Of a stretch of DNA of 64,000 nt, positions 36,252 through 44,611 are shown piece after piece (the first letter of the stretch is position 1; every line of letters starts with the position of its first letter). The stretch is from the NCBI RefSeq assembly GCF_900215515.1, contig NZ_OBEI01000002.1, positions 1-64,000 of the forward strand. Direction: 5' to 3'. The notes beneath the pieces are model-generated. The model saw only the letters and a list, made by a program, of their open reading frames with translations, ran no database searches and was not told the DNA's origin. The position numbers and the translations under genes were made by a program. This DNA comes from Persephonella hydrogeniphila (GTDB lineage Bacteria; Aquificota; Aquificia; Aquificales; Hydrogenothermaceae).

Positions 36252-38960
36252 TTACAATCTCCAGTATAGAAAGCCTTCTTTTAAGGCTTTTTCTTTGTTA
36301 TATAGACCTTTTATATCTATCAAAACAGGCTTTCCATTTTTCATAAGTCTTTTATACTCTTTGAAGTCAAGCTCTTCAATAAATGGTCTGTGTTTTACTG
36401 CTACAACGATTGCATCATAGGGAGCTTTTTTTTCTATTTTATCTAATAGTTCTATTCCATATTCTTCTTTTACTTCTTCTGGATATGCAAATGGATCATA
36501 AACGTATACTTCTATTCCGTATTCTTTTAGTTCATTGTAAACATCTATTACTTTTGTGTTTCTTATGTCTGATATGTTTTCCTTGAAAGTCAGCCCCAAT
36601 ATTAAAACTTTACTTCCCTTTACTGCTTTTCCTGCTTTTATCAGTTTTTTTACTGTATTTTCTGCAACAAATTTCCCCATATAGTCGTTTATTCTTCTTC
36701 CAGCAAGTATCACTTCCGGATGATGTCCTATTGCTTCTGCTTTGAAGGTCAGATAATAAGGATCAACGCCAATACAGTTATGGGTAATCACTCCCCCTGT
36801 TGTTATGTAGTTTTTTGCATCTGGAACTTCAAGTGAATATATATATTCTTCATTTTTAATAGGTTCTATCTCTTTAATCTTAGCTATGAAAAACTTATCT
36901 TCTGTATAGTAATTTTTGCTTTTTCCATCTTTCTTAGTTTTTATTACTTTTTCCAATTTCTTTTTTTTATCATCTAAAAAGAAATCTTTCATTTTTCTCA
37001 AGTCTGAGATCTTATATATCTCTATTAGACCTTTTCTTTTTTGATGGAAAGGGAATATATCAAAGTTTAAAAGTAATAGTGTTACTTGCTGGTATAAAGT
37101 CTTAGAGGAAGTAAAGTAAGAGACCCTCGGCATATTGTTAGAAACTGAAATTCCTCCATCTCCTCTGAATAAGCCTTTTAAAACTTCTTTTCTTATTTCA
37201 TCTTTGTTATACATTAAAATATCAGGGATTTTTGCATCATAGCTGTTTTTGCCTGTTTCTAATTTTTGGAGTAAATAGCCAAATATTCTATTTGAAATTT
37301 TTATTGTTAAACTATTAAAGTTTTTATCCTTGTAGATAGAAAAAGATATTCCCCATTTGTTAAGGATATTTTTTATATCCTCTAAAAGCTCTTTTTCATC
37401 CGGATTGATTGTGAGTCTTATTCTTGTAGACTTTTTTTCTTCTGTTAAACAGCCCTCAGATAAATAATAACCTATTAATCTGCCGAAATCTTTATTCACT
37501 TTTATTACTGCTGGTATTTTTCCAAAGGAAGATCCCCTACCTGAGACAAGTTCAAGTTCTTTTTCTGAATAGTTTTCAAGGAAATATTTTCTTATTTTTA
37601 GATAGTCTGTTAAGGGAAGATAATTCCAGTAAAAGAAATTAGAAACCTTTTTCCCAAGATATTTCTTGCTTATGTACTTGCTGAATTTATTTAACTCTTT
37701 CCAGTTTTTATTTGACGGTTTAACTCTTATTTTATCTACAAATTCTGCGTCTTTGATAAGGTCTATTATATTTATTTCCTCTTTTTTATGAACAGAAGGT
37801 AGTTTTGACACTATTGGAATTTCATCATTTTCCTGAAGCTGACAGGCTAATTTTGCGTCATAAGAATCTCCGTTCCTTACTATAAATGGATGTTTGTCTG
37901 AAACTGTGATGCTTTGGCCTGATGATAATTTTATCCTTAAAAGATTAGAATATTTTCTTTTTGTGAAAATCCTTACAGGTAAAAATCTAAAATCTTCTTT
38001 TACAGGGTCGAAGGAAAGAATTTCTGTTTTTTCTTCCGGAAATATTAAATCTGTTCCGTAAAAGTTTATTACTTTTTTAGATTTGATATTTTCTATAAAA
38101 TCTTTAAATGTAGTTTCAAATATCTTATCTCTCTGCTTAACTGTAATGTATTCCGAGCCTATTTGACAATGTCCTCCTACAAGCCCCGGCTCAAATCTGA
38201 GGAAGTTCCATTTTGTTGATGCTGCTTCTAATACAGCTTTTGTATCTATTCCCATTTTGTTAAATATAACAGAAAGCTCATTCATCAGAGCGATATTCAG
38301 ATCCCTCTGGGTGTTTTCTATTACCTTTGCTGCTTCTGCTGTTTTTATATCAGGAGCTTTGTGGATACCTGCTGTTATTACAGAGCCGTAGAGTTTTGAT
38401 AAGAACTCTGTTATTTCTGGTGTGTCTCCTGCAACAACTTTAACTATTCTGTCTATTGTATGCTGCTTATCTCCCGGATTTACCCTTTCGGGGGAGTATC
38501 CTACATTAAAATCTTTTTTCCATTTTAGACCACTTTCTTTTTCAAGTATTGGAACACATTCTTCCTCTGTAAGCCCGGGATATACAGTTGATTCGTAAAT
38601 GACTACCGAGCCTTTTTTCATATATTTTCCGACAGTTTTTGTGGCAGATTTTATAGGTTTTAGGTCTGGTATGTTATGTTCATCTATCGGTGTCGGGACT
38701 GTGACTATTATTACCTTTGCTTCAGATATTTTTTCAGGATTATCTGTAAACTCAATCTGGCAGTTTTTTAGTTCTTTCTCTTCAACCTCTCTTGTTCTAT
38801 CGTATCCTTCTTTCAGCTCTTTTATCCTTTCAGGGTTTATATCAAAACCTATTACATTGAATTTTTTATCTAATAAAACAGCAAGGGGAAGACCTACATA
38901 ACCAAGACCAATAACTGCAATCTTTTCAGATTTCCCTTTTTCAAAGTCTGATATATCCAC
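36252..38960 (-). CDS. UDP-N-acetylhexosamine 6-dehydrogenase (TviB/WbpO type) with intein
   Basis: A 902-aa precursor: exteins 1-264 and 729-902 (438 aa, normal for the family) and a 464-aa intein. Extein features are the Rossmann motif VIGLGYVGLPLAV, TVPTPIDEHN, YSPERVNPGD and, after splicing, GGHCIGVDPYYL with the catalytic Cys. The mature enzyme oxidises UDP-GlcNAc or UDP-GalNAc to the uronic acid with two NAD+. Two-domain length and the SPERVNPG motif favour the TviB/WbpO/WecC branch over Ugd. It lies in a sugar-nucleotide block with glmS and ugd. Confidence 0.92.
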   Translation of the reverse strand: MDISDFEKGKSEKIAVIGLGYVGLPLAVLLDKKFNVIGFDINPERIKELKEGYDRTREVEEKELKNCQIEFTDNPEKISEAKVIIVTVPTPIDEHNIPDLKPIKSATKTVGKYMKKGSVVIYESTVYPGLTEEECVPILEKESGLKWKKDFNVGYSPERVNPGDKQHTIDRIVKVVAGDTPEITEFLSKLYGSVITAGIHKAPDIKTAEAAKVIENTQRDLNIALMNELSVIFNKMGIDTKAVLEAASTKWNFLRFEPGLVGGHCQIGSEYITVKQRDKIFETTFKDFIENIKSKKVINFYGTDLIFPEEKTEILSFDPVKEDFRFLPVRIFTKRKYSNLLRIKLSSGQSITVSDKHPFIVRNGDSYDAKLACQLQENDEIPIVSKLPSVHKKEEINIIDLIKDAEFVDKIRVKPSNKNWKELNKFSKYISKKYLGKKVSNFFYWNYLPLTDYLKIRKYFLENYSEKELELVSGRGSSFGKIPAVIKVNKDFGRLIGYYLSEGCLTEEKKSTRIRLTINPDEKELLEDIKNILNKWGISFSIYKDKNFNSLTIKISNRIFGYLLQKLETGKNSYDAKIPDILMYNKDEIRKEVLKGLFRGDGGISVSNNMPRVSYFTSSKTLYQQVTLLLLNFDIFPFHQKRKGLIEIYKISDLRKMKDFFLDDKKKKLEKVIKTKKDGKSKNYYTEDKFFIAKIKEIEPIKNEEYIYSLEVPDAKNYITTGGVITHNCIGVDPYYLTFKAEAIGHHPEVILAGRRINDYMGKFVAENTVKKLIKAGKAVKGSKVLILGLTFKENISDIRNTKVIDVYNELKEYGIEVYVYDPFAYPEEVKEEYGIELLDKIEKKAPYDAIVVAVKHRPFIEELDFKEYKRLMKNGKPVLIDIKGLYNKEKALKEGFLYWRL
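36777..38168 (-). mobile_element. LAGLIDADG intein in the UDP-sugar dehydrogenase
   Basis: 464 residues (precursor 265-728). It begins CQIGSEYITV and ends GGVITHN, followed by Cys+1 of CIGVDPYY. Block B is ITVSDKHPF (His357). Endonuclease motifs FGRLIGYYLSEG (Glu502) and LKGLFRGDGG (Asp601) are both intact. Block F is YIYSLEVPDAKNYI. The insertion sits between GGH and the enzyme's catalytic Cys, so that Cys serves as the +1 splicing nucleophile. An intein in UDP-glucose dehydrogenase is known from Methanocaldococcus jannaschii. Confidence 0.96.
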
Positions 38961-39002
38961 AAAGGCTTCTCCACAGTTTTTGATATATTATATCAATCTT
39001 AA

Positions 39003-39311
39003 TCAGGGCTTACAGAGTTTACATGGTCTTAATCCTGCATTGACAGCTTTTCTGCGAGTTTTGAACACTTTTTTGTTTTTTATTTTCTTTGCAAACCGAC
39101 AGGATGGTCTGTGGAACACTTTTCCTTTTTGTTTTGAGATATAAAATCTTTCTTTTTTCTTAGAGTAGTGTTTTTTCTTCGATTTTTTCGGGCTGTAAGA
39201 AGGTTCTGTATAGCTCTCTACATGATAATGGGTTCCTCTGTTTTCTATTATTACTCTCTCCTGTGCATAGGAAAAATAGAATATTCCTGTTAAAAGCAAA
39301 AACACAAACAT
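39003..39311 (-). CDS. Small exported protein with an Ada-type zinc-binding domain
   Basis: 102 aa: a signal peptide (VFLLLTGIFYFSYA), a Lys/His/Tyr-rich linker (residues 35-57), and a C-terminal Ada Zn-like module. The module is KVFHRPSCRFAKKI followed by AVNAGLRPCKLCKP, giving Cys ligands at both ends. Usually this domain is fused to nucleases or lipoproteins; here it is alone and exported. The ribosome site GGAGGGAG supports the start. Function unknown. DNA or cell-wall contact is speculation. Confidence 0.82.
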   Translation of the reverse strand: MFVFLLLTGIFYFSYAQERVIIENRGTHYHVESYTEPSYSPKKSKKKHYSKKKERFYISKQKGKVFHRPSCRFAKKIKNKKVFKTRRKAVNAGLRPCKLCKP

Positions 39312-39336
39312 AACTCTCCCTCCCCAGAGAAAGTTT

Positions 39337-39720
39337 TTACAGTTTTTTTATCAAATTAAGATTTTCAAGATACCTCAGATAAACATTTTTTATTCTTTGA
39401 AATATCTCCTCACTCATCTTTTCATCATATACATGAGAGCTTCTATTTCTATCTTCTAACATATCAAGTATTATCTCATCATCTTCTATTAAATTTGCCT
39501 TAAATGCCTGTTTTACACAGTCCCGTGGAGAATAACATTCTATACCTTTATACTCTAAAATAGCTTTTAATGTTTTCCACAGAAGCTCAACTGTAAACTC
39601 AAACCTCTGTATAGTTCCATCTCTATCTAACTCATCCTTTGCACGTTCAACAGCTTCTTTTAATCTATCTAAAGCTTTTTCAAAATTCTGTATTTTCAAA
39701 ATTACATCACTTTTTCTCAT
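39337..39720 (-). CDS. hepT: HEPN-domain toxin of a second HepT/MntA pair
   Basis: 127 aa HI0074-type HEPN protein with the RNRSSHVY (RxxxxHxY) motif near residue 92. ATG 39720 has GGGAG 9 nt upstream and is preferred to a TTG three codons earlier. It overlaps the partner's stop by 14 nt. It is clearly homologous to the pair at 10768-11477 but not a recent copy. Confidence 0.87.
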   Translation of the reverse strand: MRKSDVILKIQNFEKALDRLKEAVERAKDELDRDGTIQRFEFTVELLWKTLKAILEYKGIECYSPRDCVKQAFKANLIEDDEIILDMLEDRNRSSHVYDEKMSEEIFQRIKNVYLRYLENLNLIKKL

Positions 39721-40015
39721 AAAGAACAACTCCCTCTTCTAAGACTCTTTTTTTGAAATCTTCAGTTACCTCTGAAAGAAAAATCAGGTCTACAGTATAC
39801 AAACCGCTTATCTGGTCAATCCTTTCTTTTATTTTTCTTTTCTCCCTGAAATCAAGATCTATATCCACAGCTATATCTATATCTGAGCTTTTTTTATATG
39901 TTCCTTTAGCCCTTGAACCGAAAAGAATTATTTTTCTGGGGTTGTATTTTTTTAATTCATCTACTATACGCTTGATATACTTTTCTACTTTGTTTTGTGA
40001 AAAGGTTTTAGTCAT
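39707..40015 (-). CDS. mntA: MntA-like minimal nucleotidyltransferase
   Basis: 102 aa with GSRAKGTYKKSSDID (GS-x10-DxD) near residue 34 and the KIILFGSRAKG lead typical of MNT antitoxins. It is predicted to AMPylate the overlapping HEPN partner. It lies 52 nt after ugd in the glmS-ugd block. Confidence 0.89.
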   Translation of the reverse strand: MTKTFSQNKVEKYIKRIVDELKKYNPRKIILFGSRAKGTYKKSSDIDIAVDIDLDFREKRKIKERIDQISGLYTVDLIFLSEVTEDFKKRVLEEGVVLYEKK

Positions 40016-40067
40016 TTCTCTAAACTCTTTTTGTATAAATATAGTCTATAGAGTTTTGATTGGCTAC

Positions 40068-41240
40068 TTATCCTTCTCTAAATATATCCCTTGTGTATAC
40101 TTTCTCTCTGACATCATCTAACTCTTCTGAATATCTATTGGCTATTATCAGATCTGATTCCTGCTTCAGAGCATCTAAGCTTTTTACTACAGGAAAATCC
40201 ATAAATCTATCTTCTTTTATAAGAGGTTCATAGATTATTACTTTTACATCTTTTGCCCTTAGATACTCAATAATATCTATTACTGCAGCTTCCCTGAAGT
40301 TATCAGAGTCTGATTTCATTGTAAGTCTATAAACTCCGACAGTTTTCGGGTTTCTCTTTATTATCTGTTCTGCTATAAAGTACTTTCTTGCTATATTTGA
40401 TTCTACTGTCGCTTTTATAAGATAATGGGGAATTCCTTTTTCCATATAGTTTGCCAGTAGCTGTTTTGTGTCTTTCGGGAGGCAGTAACCACCATAACCG
40501 AAAGATGGATTGTTGTAATGCATACCTATTCTCGGGTCGAGGCATACTCCCTTTATGATCTCTTCCGGATTAAGATTGTGACTTTCTGCAAAAGTATCAA
40601 GCTCATTAAAAAAAGCAACTCTCATTGCCAGATATGTGTTTGCAAAAAGTTTTATACTTTCTGCCTCAGTCGAACCTGTAAACAAAACAGGGATATCCTT
40701 TTTTTTCGCTCCTTGAATAAGCAGATTGGCGAACCTCTCTGCCCTTTCAGATTTTTCCCCCACTACTATTCTTGATGGATATAGATTGTCGTACAGGGCT
40801 TTTCCTTCTCTCAGAAATTCTGGAGAGAAAATTATATTCTCAGTATTAAACTTTTTCTTAACTTCTTCCGTATATCCTACAGGTATTGTGGATTTTATTA
40901 CCATTACGGCATTCGGGTTTATCTGGAGGACTTCTTTTATTACAGATTCTATAGATCTTGTGTTGAAGTAATTAGTTACAGGATCGTAGTCTGTTGGAGT
41001 TGCTATTATTACAAATTCGGCATCTTTATAGGCTTCCTCTGGGTCAAGGGTTGCTTTAAGGGTAAGAGGTTTATTTTTCAGGTACTCTTCGATATCTTTG
41101 TCTATTATTGGGGATATTTTCCTGTTTATCAGGTCTACCTTTTCAGGATCTATATCCTTTATTACTACCTGATTGTGCTGGGCAAGTAAAATTGCATTTG
41201 ACAGTCCTACATATCCGGCTCCTGCTACTGCTATTTTCAG
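40068..41240 (-). CDS. ugd: UDP-glucose 6-dehydrogenase, apparent CTG start
   Basis: 390 codons. N-terminal [19 protein letters not shown], the TDYDP and [10 protein letters not shown] motifs, [19 protein letters not shown], and [14 protein letters not shown] with the catalytic Cys mark the short Ugd type, which makes UDP-glucuronate. No ATG, GTG or TTG lies between the upstream in-frame stop and the Rossmann motif. The codon where other Ugd proteins start is CTG (41240), 9 nt after a GGAGG site. The first ATG is at codon 113, deep inside the fold. No frameshift is present. Confidence 0.9.
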   Translation of the reverse strand: MKIAVAGAGYVGLSNAILLAQHNQVVIKDIDPEKVDLINRKISPIIDKDIEEYLKNKPLTLKATLDPEEAYKDAEFVIIATPTDYDPVTNYFNTRSIESVIKEVLQINPNAVMVIKSTIPVGYTEEVKKKFNTENIIFSPEFLREGKALYDNLYPSRIVVGEKSERAERFANLLIQGAKKKDIPVLFTGSTEAESIKLFANTYLAMRVAFFNELDTFAESHNLNPEEIIKGVCLDPRIGMHYNNPSFGYGGYCLPKDTKQLLANYMEKGIPHYLIKATVESNIARKYFIAEQIIKRNPKTVGVYRLTMKSDSDNFREAAVIDIIEYLRAKDVKVIIYEPLIKEDRFMDFPVVKSLDALKQESDLIIANRYSEELDDVREKVYTRDIFREG

Positions 41241-41249
41241 TTTCCGTAA

Positions 41250-41254
41250 CCTCC
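41250..41254 (-). promoter_or_regulatory. Ribosome site that defines the ugd CTG start
   Basis: GGAGG on the minus strand, 9 nt before CTG AAA ATA GCA. It is the only good ribosome site in the 70-nt glmS-ugd gap, and no standard start codon follows it in frame. Confidence 0.7.
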
Positions 41255-41310
41255 ATTGATATATAAGGTTTTTATTTTATTCTTTTTTCCGTTCTTCTTC
41301 AATCACTTTT

Positions 41311-44300
41311 TCATTCTACCGTTACCGTTTTTGCAAGATTTCTCGGCTGGTCAACATCTTTTCCAAGTAGTGTCGCTATGTGGTAAGAAAGCATCTGAAG
41401 GGGTATTACCGTAAGTATAGGATACAGGGTATCGATAGTTTTGGGTATGTATATCACCTCATCTGAAACCTGTTTTATTCGCTCATCTCCTTCTGTGGCA
41501 ACTGATATGACTTGCCCTTTCCTTGCTTTTACTTCCTGAATATTTGAGAAAATCTTTTCATAAAATCTGTCTTTTGGAGAAACACATACAACAGGCATTT
41601 TTTCATCTATTAGAGCTATTGGACCATGTTTCATCTCTCCTGCAGGGTATCCCTCTGCATGTATATAAGATATCTCCTTTAGTTTAAGAGCTCCTTCAAG
41701 AGCTATAGGGTAGTTTATATTTCTGCCTAAGAAAAGAAAATCTGTTGCATTCATATATTTATGGGCAAGCTCTTTTATCTCTCCGTCTTTTTCTAATATT
41801 TTTTCGACACGGGAAGGTATATGAAGTAATTGATGGTGAATAAAATCGTAATCGGTAAAATTTAAAGTCCCTTTTTCCAGTCCTATTTCAAGGGCAAAAA
41901 GCAGCAGAGATACAAGCTGTGCTGTAAATGTTTTTGTTGCAGCTACTCCTATTTCCGGACCACAGTAGGTATAAAGGACAAAATCTGTCTCCCTTGATAG
42001 GGAACTTCCAACAACATTAACAAGACTTACTGTTTTTGCCCCTTCTTTTTTTGCATCGAGCAGGGCAAATCTGGTGTCTGCTGTTTCTCCTGACTGGCTT
42101 ATGCCTAAAACTACAGTCCTGTCATTTATTATTCTGTCTCGATATCTGTACTCTGAAGCGTAGTCTACCTCTACAGGTATTCTGGCATACTTTTCAATCC
42201 AGAATTTTCCCACCAAACCTGCATGATAAGATGTTCCACATGCTATTATGTACAGTCTTTCTGTTTTTTTAAGCAGATTGTACAGCTCTTTATTTTTTGA
42301 TGAAGAAAAGCCAGTTATTGTGTCTGATATTGTTCTTGGCTGTTCATGAATCTCCTTTTGCATGAAATGTTTGTATCCTGCTTTTTCTGCAACAGATACA
42401 TCCCAGTTCACATGAAACGGTTTTTTATTGATTTTTTCTCCATCGTTATTATAAATCTCTACTTTTTTCTTCGTAATAAGCGCTATTTCCCCATCATCTA
42501 AAGTTATAAAATCCTTTGTGTATTCTAAGACTGCAGGGATATCAGATGCTATAAAGTTTTCATCTTTTCCTATACCGATAATTAGAGGACTTCCTTTTTT
42601 TATAGCAACTATTCTGTCAGGTTCATAAGTAGATATTACCCCTATAGCATATGCTCCTTCTATTTTCTTGGCTACTTTAAAGGCTGTTTCAAGAAGATTT
42701 CCTGTGTATAAATCTTCAAAAAGATGTGCTATCACCTCTGTATCGGTTTCTGATCTGAATTTGTAGCCTTTTTTTATGAGATCCTCTTTCAGTTCAAGGT
42801 AGTTCTCGATTATACCGTTATGAACAATGGATATCGTTCCTTTCTGGCTAGTGTGGGGATGTGCATTTTCAATGGTTGGACTGCCGTGCGTCGCCCATCT
42901 TGAATTTGAGCTGATTAGACAGTTTGCTATAAAATTGTGATACTTTTCTACTTCTAAATCGTAAACATATCCTTCATGCTGGATCTCTTTTACGTCCCTT
43001 ACCCTTTGAAATTCAACAGGCATTAAAAGAAATTTTTCTACAATTTTTTTCAACTTTTTGTTCTTTGTTTTTAACAATCTGTTTAAATAAGGAATACTAT
43101 TGGAAGTTGTATTTTTGAATTCGTCTGTAAACTCTTTCAATTTTTCTTTTGTTAAAGGAATTTTTATGTTGGTTGAACTATCGCCTTTCTTTTCTTTAAG
43201 GAGCCATTTTATTGCTTTATTTTTATATTCAGAAATAAATGGAGATATATTTTCAAGCCATCTTTTGACAAACACTTTATAAGTTATTTGTAGATTTACT
43301 CTGTCTTTTTTGTGTGTATGATCTTTTTTAGGAAATGAAATAGAAGATACGATACCTGCCCTAATTAAGAAGAATTGGATATTTCTCAAAATATGTTCAT
43401 CAGATATCGAAATTGCTAAATTTTTGGATTTTTTTCCTACAAATCCCTCTGCATCATATAAGCCTCCTATAAATGCAAATATTTCCTCATCTGGGAGAGT
43501 TCCAAACCAGTCCGGAATTTTTTTATCAAAAACCATTTCTGGAAAGTTTTCCTTAAACCAGTTTAAAAGATAAACACTGTTAATCCTCATGACATAATGG
43601 TTATTTTCAGGAAGAATTTTTGGTTTTATTGAAAAAAGCTTTTCTGAAAGCTCAGCATACTCTTCTAATATTTCTTTTCGCAAGTCTTTAAATTTTATTC
43701 CTTTTTTATCAACAGAACCATCCCCAAGGAAATATCCCAAAAATCGCATCAGTTCCGTAGATGTCTTTTCCGGAAAAGTTACAAAATTTCTATAACTTCT
43801 TGATGGAGAAAAATGTTCATCTGGTTCAATACCTAAAAGCTGTAATGTTTCATTACTCGGGTTTCTATCTTTCTTTGATAAATGCCCACGTACAGATTTT
43901 GTCAGTCTATGCCCATTTTCCAAAAGTTTTTCTTCAATAAGTTCCCATCCTTTTTCATCTGGAGTATAGTAAACCTTGGAATAAACCTTCTTTAATTTTT
44001 TGCTTTTACCATTTATTGAGATTTTCTCTGCTAAAATAAGAATATCCCCTTTTTTCAGAGCAGCCGCAACTTTATCTTCGATTTTTCCAGTTTCTGGATC
44101 AAAAACTAAGACTTTATGATAAGGTGTAATTTTTAAATCTGTTGAGGATGTCTTTATATGAAGAAGTTTACTTGCCTTGTGCTTGAAAACTTTTGCTTTT
44201 GAAGGAACAAATTTATTATCCTTTGTATCGTAGGCTAAAACTTCAACTTCAGGAGGTAAATCTTTTACTTTTTTGACAGAACCATCAGCAAGCTGGACAA

Positions 44301-44538
44301 AAGTATCAGGATGATAACAATGACCCAAGCCTATATGTCCTTTTATATCTTTATTCCACAGATGCTCCTGAAGGTCTTTTATTTTTCCCACCTGTTTCTC
44401 AACTATAATCTTGTTTCCTGATTTTTCTATTACAGCAATTCCTGCCGAGTCATATCCTCTATATTCAAGTCTCTGTAAACCATAAAGCAAAACAGGAACT
44501 GCATTTCTCTTTCCTATATAACCGATAATTCCACACAT
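41311..44538 (-). CDS. glmS: Glutamine-fructose-6-phosphate aminotransferase with intein
   Basis: A 1075-aa precursor: exteins 1-73 and 546-1075 (603 aa, normal GlmS length) and a 472-aa intein. The Ntn glutaminase begins MCGIIGYIG (Cys2), and splicing restores GLGHSRWATHG. Two SIS isomerase domains follow (ACGTSYHAG, GISQSGETADT, HAEGYPAGEMKHGPIAL), ending LAKTVTVE. It makes glucosamine-6-P, the first step to UDP-GlcNAc for wall and surface glycans. It is the first gene of the minus-strand block that continues with ugd. Its AGAGGAG site precedes the ATG by 4 nt. Confidence 0.96.
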   Translation of the reverse strand: MCGIIGYIGKRNAVPVLLYGLQRLEYRGYDSAGIAVIEKSGNKIIVEKQVGKIKDLQEHLWNKDIKGHIGLGHCYHPDTFVQLADGSVKKVKDLPPEVEVLAYDTKDNKFVPSKAKVFKHKASKLLHIKTSSTDLKITPYHKVLVFDPETGKIEDKVAAALKKGDILILAEKISINGKSKKLKKVYSKVYYTPDEKGWELIEEKLLENGHRLTKSVRGHLSKKDRNPSNETLQLLGIEPDEHFSPSRSYRNFVTFPEKTSTELMRFLGYFLGDGSVDKKGIKFKDLRKEILEEYAELSEKLFSIKPKILPENNHYVMRINSVYLLNWFKENFPEMVFDKKIPDWFGTLPDEEIFAFIGGLYDAEGFVGKKSKNLAISISDEHILRNIQFFLIRAGIVSSISFPKKDHTHKKDRVNLQITYKVFVKRWLENISPFISEYKNKAIKWLLKEKKGDSSTNIKIPLTKEKLKEFTDEFKNTTSNSIPYLNRLLKTKNKKLKKIVEKFLLMPVEFQRVRDVKEIQHEGYVYDLEVEKYHNFIANCLISSNSRWATHGSPTIENAHPHTSQKGTISIVHNGIIENYLELKEDLIKKGYKFRSETDTEVIAHLFEDLYTGNLLETAFKVAKKIEGAYAIGVISTYEPDRIVAIKKGSPLIIGIGKDENFIASDIPAVLEYTKDFITLDDGEIALITKKKVEIYNNDGEKINKKPFHVNWDVSVAEKAGYKHFMQKEIHEQPRTISDTITGFSSSKNKELYNLLKKTERLYIIACGTSYHAGLVGKFWIEKYARIPVEVDYASEYRYRDRIINDRTVVLGISQSGETADTRFALLDAKKEGAKTVSLVNVVGSSLSRETDFVLYTYCGPEIGVAATKTFTAQLVSLLLFALEIGLEKGTLNFTDYDFIHHQLLHIPSRVEKILEKDGEIKELAHKYMNATDFLFLGRNINYPIALEGALKLKEISYIHAEGYPAGEMKHGPIALIDEKMPVVCVSPKDRFYEKIFSNIQEVKARKGQVISVATEGDERIKQVSDEVIYIPKTIDTLYPILTVIPLQMLSYHIATLLGKDVDQPRNLAKTVTVE
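42904..44319 (-). mobile_element. LAGLIDADG intein in GlmS
   Basis: 472 residues (precursor 74-545). Block A is CYHPDTFVQLADGSVKKV. Block B is LKITPYHKVLV (Thr138, His141). Endonuclease motifs are FLGYFLGDG (Asp273) and IGGLYDAEG (Glu364). Block F is YVYDLEVEKYHNFI, and the end is LISSN followed by Ser+1 of SRWATHG. The penultimate residue is Ser, not the usual His. Insertion splits the glutamine-binding loop of the glutaminase. A GlmS intein is known in Methanocaldococcus jannaschii. Confidence 0.95.
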
Positions 44539-44611
44539 AATTCTCCTCTGAAAATAATTTTGGATGACTATATTATAATAAGATTTTGTTATTTTCTTTT
44601 CGGGAGGAAAG

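Noticed and set aside
10768-40015. The two HEPN/MNT pairs as a recent duplication
   Set aside because: Motifs agree but the rest of the sequences and overlaps differ widely, so they are distinct family members.
40068-41240. ugd as an N-terminally truncated or frameshifted pseudogene
   Set aside because: Reading the frame upstream of the first ATG gives an uninterrupted Rossmann domain down to CTG 41240 with a good ribosome site, so the gene is complete.
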